From: Acinetobacter lwoffii
GTDB lineage: Bacteria; Pseudomonadota; Gammaproteobacteria; Pseudomonadales; Moraxellaceae
Assembly: GCF_019048525.1 (NCBI RefSeq)
Contig: NZ_CP077369.1
Location: forward strand, 930,001-994,000
Length of the DNA: 64,000 bases
Reading direction: 5' to 3'
Below, one piece after another: positions 63,096-64,000 of this stretch. Both the position numbers and the translations under genes were made by a program. How positions within the stretch are numbered: position 1 is the stretch's first letter; each line of letters starts with the position of its first letter. The notes beneath the pieces are model-generated. The model searched no databases. It worked only from the letters and a program-made list of their open reading frames with translations, and was not told the DNA's origin.

Positions 63096-63479
63096 ATGAC
63101 TACAAATCACCAGACATCCATCGCATCTCTTGCGAAAAAACGAAGAACATACAGTGCTGAATTTAAACAGCAGATCGTTCAGGCTTGTAAAGCACCGGAC
63201 GTTTCAATTGCTTCGGTCGCTTTGCAACATGGATTGAATACAAATCTCGTATCCAAATGGATTCGCTTAATTGATGCTAAGCCAGGGAATGATCGCTCAC
63301 CACTACCGAATAAACCTGCATTTATTGCCTTATCCTGCTCTGCACCATTAGATCCTACTCCTACTGACATGTTAACGGTTCAAATTACTTTACCCCACTC
63401 AAAAGCAGAAATTGGCTTGAAATGGCAAGTATCAAAAATATCTGCTTTAGCAGAATTACTCAAGGCACTGGCAACATGA
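63096..63479 (+). CDS. tnpA: IS66 accessory protein TnpA
   Basis: A 127-residue protein with an N-terminal helix-turn-helix (RRTYSAEFKQQIVQACKAPDVSIASVALQHGLNTNLVSKWI), as in IS66 TnpA and the IS3 OrfA group. The C-terminal half (LTVQITLPHSKAEIGLKWQ ... LAELLKAL) is the IS66-specific part. No ribosome site is visible because a hairpin precedes the ATG. It ends with an ATGA overlap with tnpB. Confidence 0.9.
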   Translation: MTTNHQTSIASLAKKRRTYSAEFKQQIVQACKAPDVSIASVALQHGLNTNLVSKWIRLIDAKPGNDRSPLPNKPAFIALSCSAPLDPTPTDMLTVQITLPHSKAEIGLKWQVSKISALAELLKALAT

Positions 63480-63811
63480 TCCGTATCGATGAAATCTGGT
63501 TGTCTACCCAGCCCATGGACATGCGAGCAGGAATGGATACGACCATGGCTCAGGTGGTGAGAGCCTTTGGCTACATCAAACCGCATTGTGCTTACCTGTT
63601 CTGTAATAAACGTGGCCATCGCATGAAAGTACTGGTGCATGATGGACTGGGGATCTGGCTGTGTGCCCGGCGGCTGGAACAGGGCAAATTTCACTGGGCT
63701 CAAGTTCACCAAGGTGAAACCGTGGCCCTCAGCCCGGAACAGTTACAGGCACTGATCCAAGGTTTGCCCTGGCAGCGCATTGGACGACAGCAGGTGGTGA
63801 CGATGCTTTAA
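63476..63811 (+). CDS. tnpB: IS66 accessory protein TnpB
   Basis: A 111-residue protein of the IS66 Orf2 (TnpB) family. IDEIWLSTQPMDMRAGMDTTMAQV, CAYLFCNKRGHRMKVLVHDGLGIWLCARRLEQGKFHW and QALIQGLPWQRIG are the family signatures. The ATG at 63476 overlaps the tnpA stop as ATGA, so translation is coupled. Required for efficient IS66 transposition; exact biochemical role unknown. Confidence 0.93.
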   Translation: MIRIDEIWLSTQPMDMRAGMDTTMAQVVRAFGYIKPHCAYLFCNKRGHRMKVLVHDGLGIWLCARRLEQGKFHWAQVHQGETVALSPEQLQALIQGLPWQRIGRQQVVTML

Positions 63812-63885
63812 ACCAGGCTCGACCATTCTGCTATTCTCCAAACGTTCTATTTCATTCTTCTCATGACCTCAGGCATACTGCGGTC

Positions 63886-64000
63886 ATGAATACGCTGCCT
63901 GACTTAAGCCAACTGACCCATGAACAACTGCTGGAATTCACCAGGCAGTTGGCGCTGCAGCATCAGTCTCTAGCACAATCAAACCAACAATTGGATGCCA
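63886..64000 (+). CDS. tnpC: IS66 transposase TnpC (5' part)
   Basis: The frame from ATG 63886 gives MNTLPDLSQLTHEQLLEFTRQLALQHQ and continues to the window edge. This Gln/Leu-rich helical start is typical of the IS66 DDE transposase, whose catalytic domain is outside the window. Confidence 0.8.
   Translation, partial: MNTLPDLSQLTHEQLLEFTRQLALQHQSLAQSNQQLDA

Larger units (their letters stand above)
63010..64000 (+). mobile_element. Left part of an IS66-family element (continues past the window)
   Basis: GTAAGCGTCCGCTGAACACACC at 63010 matches the conserved start of IS66-family ends (GTAAGCG). The order tnpA, tnpB, tnpC is that of IS66. The right end, and so any target duplication, is outside the window. 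Confidence 0.85.

Overview
The window looks like chromosomal DNA of an Acinetobacter-type gammaproteobacterium (Moraxellaceae). I infer this from the gene families and their order. A partial division/cell-wall cluster (murG-murC-ddl-ftsQ-ftsA-ftsZ-lpxC) leads into a DUF721/DciA gene, an M23 peptidase and aceE-aceF. yqiA-parE, gshA-dsbB and a single-domain HPF gene are also typical, and the DNA has moderate to low GC with AT-rich spacers. No database search was possible, so the genus is inferred.

Layout. 1-3.3 kb: end of an unknown gene, pncB, a two-domain rhodanese gene and psd (overlapping by four bases). 3.4-4.7 kb: a complete IS4-family element in a REP-like palindrome array. 4.8-10.6 kb: SPOR protein, argS, DUF2798, DUF445, a lipoprotein and DUF924. 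10.8-16 kb: gshA-dsbB, a second IS4-family element inside the dsbB terminator, and a lipase. 16-24.4 kb: yqiA-parE, then the urea ABC transporter operon urtABCDE behind a sigma-54-like promoter. 24.5-25.8 kb: a third IS4-family element, in another palindrome. 25.9-31.6 kb: AT-rich unknown genes, GNAT, a Tsx-like porin, a 1-kb spacer, HPF, an ankyrin-like protein and a beta-barrel. 31.7-37.6 kb: dsbD, a diguanylate cyclase, azoreductase, hydrolase, DUF2147 and an ArsC/Spx-like gene with an IS1-like element directly upstream. 38.4-41.1 kb: xthA and pyrE flanked by two candidate small RNAs, then a cold-shock gene. 42-45.6 kb: a copper-resistance cluster (copA, copB, a Cys/His-rich small protein, DUF3565). 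45.7-48 kb: gshB and a frameshifted MFS transporter gene. 48.4-62.9 kb: murG to aceF. 63.0 kb to the end: the left part of an IS66-family element.

Most interesting result. Two unannotated intergenic stretches near xthA-pyrE have the anatomy of CsrA/RsmA-sequestering RNAs (the CsrB/RsmX/Y/Z type). The plus-strand one (about 40577-40698) has six GGA motifs. Three lie in hairpin loops, including the terminator loop. Upstream is a perfect 18-bp TGTAAG-N6-CTTACA GacA box. The minus-strand one (about 38785-38628) has nine GGA motifs, one in a perfect small hairpin and one in the terminator loop, and keeps the promoter-proximal CTTACA half-box. In both, CTTACA lies exactly 44 nt from the proposed -10 hexamer. 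I infer a Gac/Rsm output module in this organism. Transcription and CsrA binding are untested.

The second theme is mobile DNA. Four complete insertion sequences have visible target duplications. All three IS4-family copies landed in or beside palindromic terminator/REP sequences.
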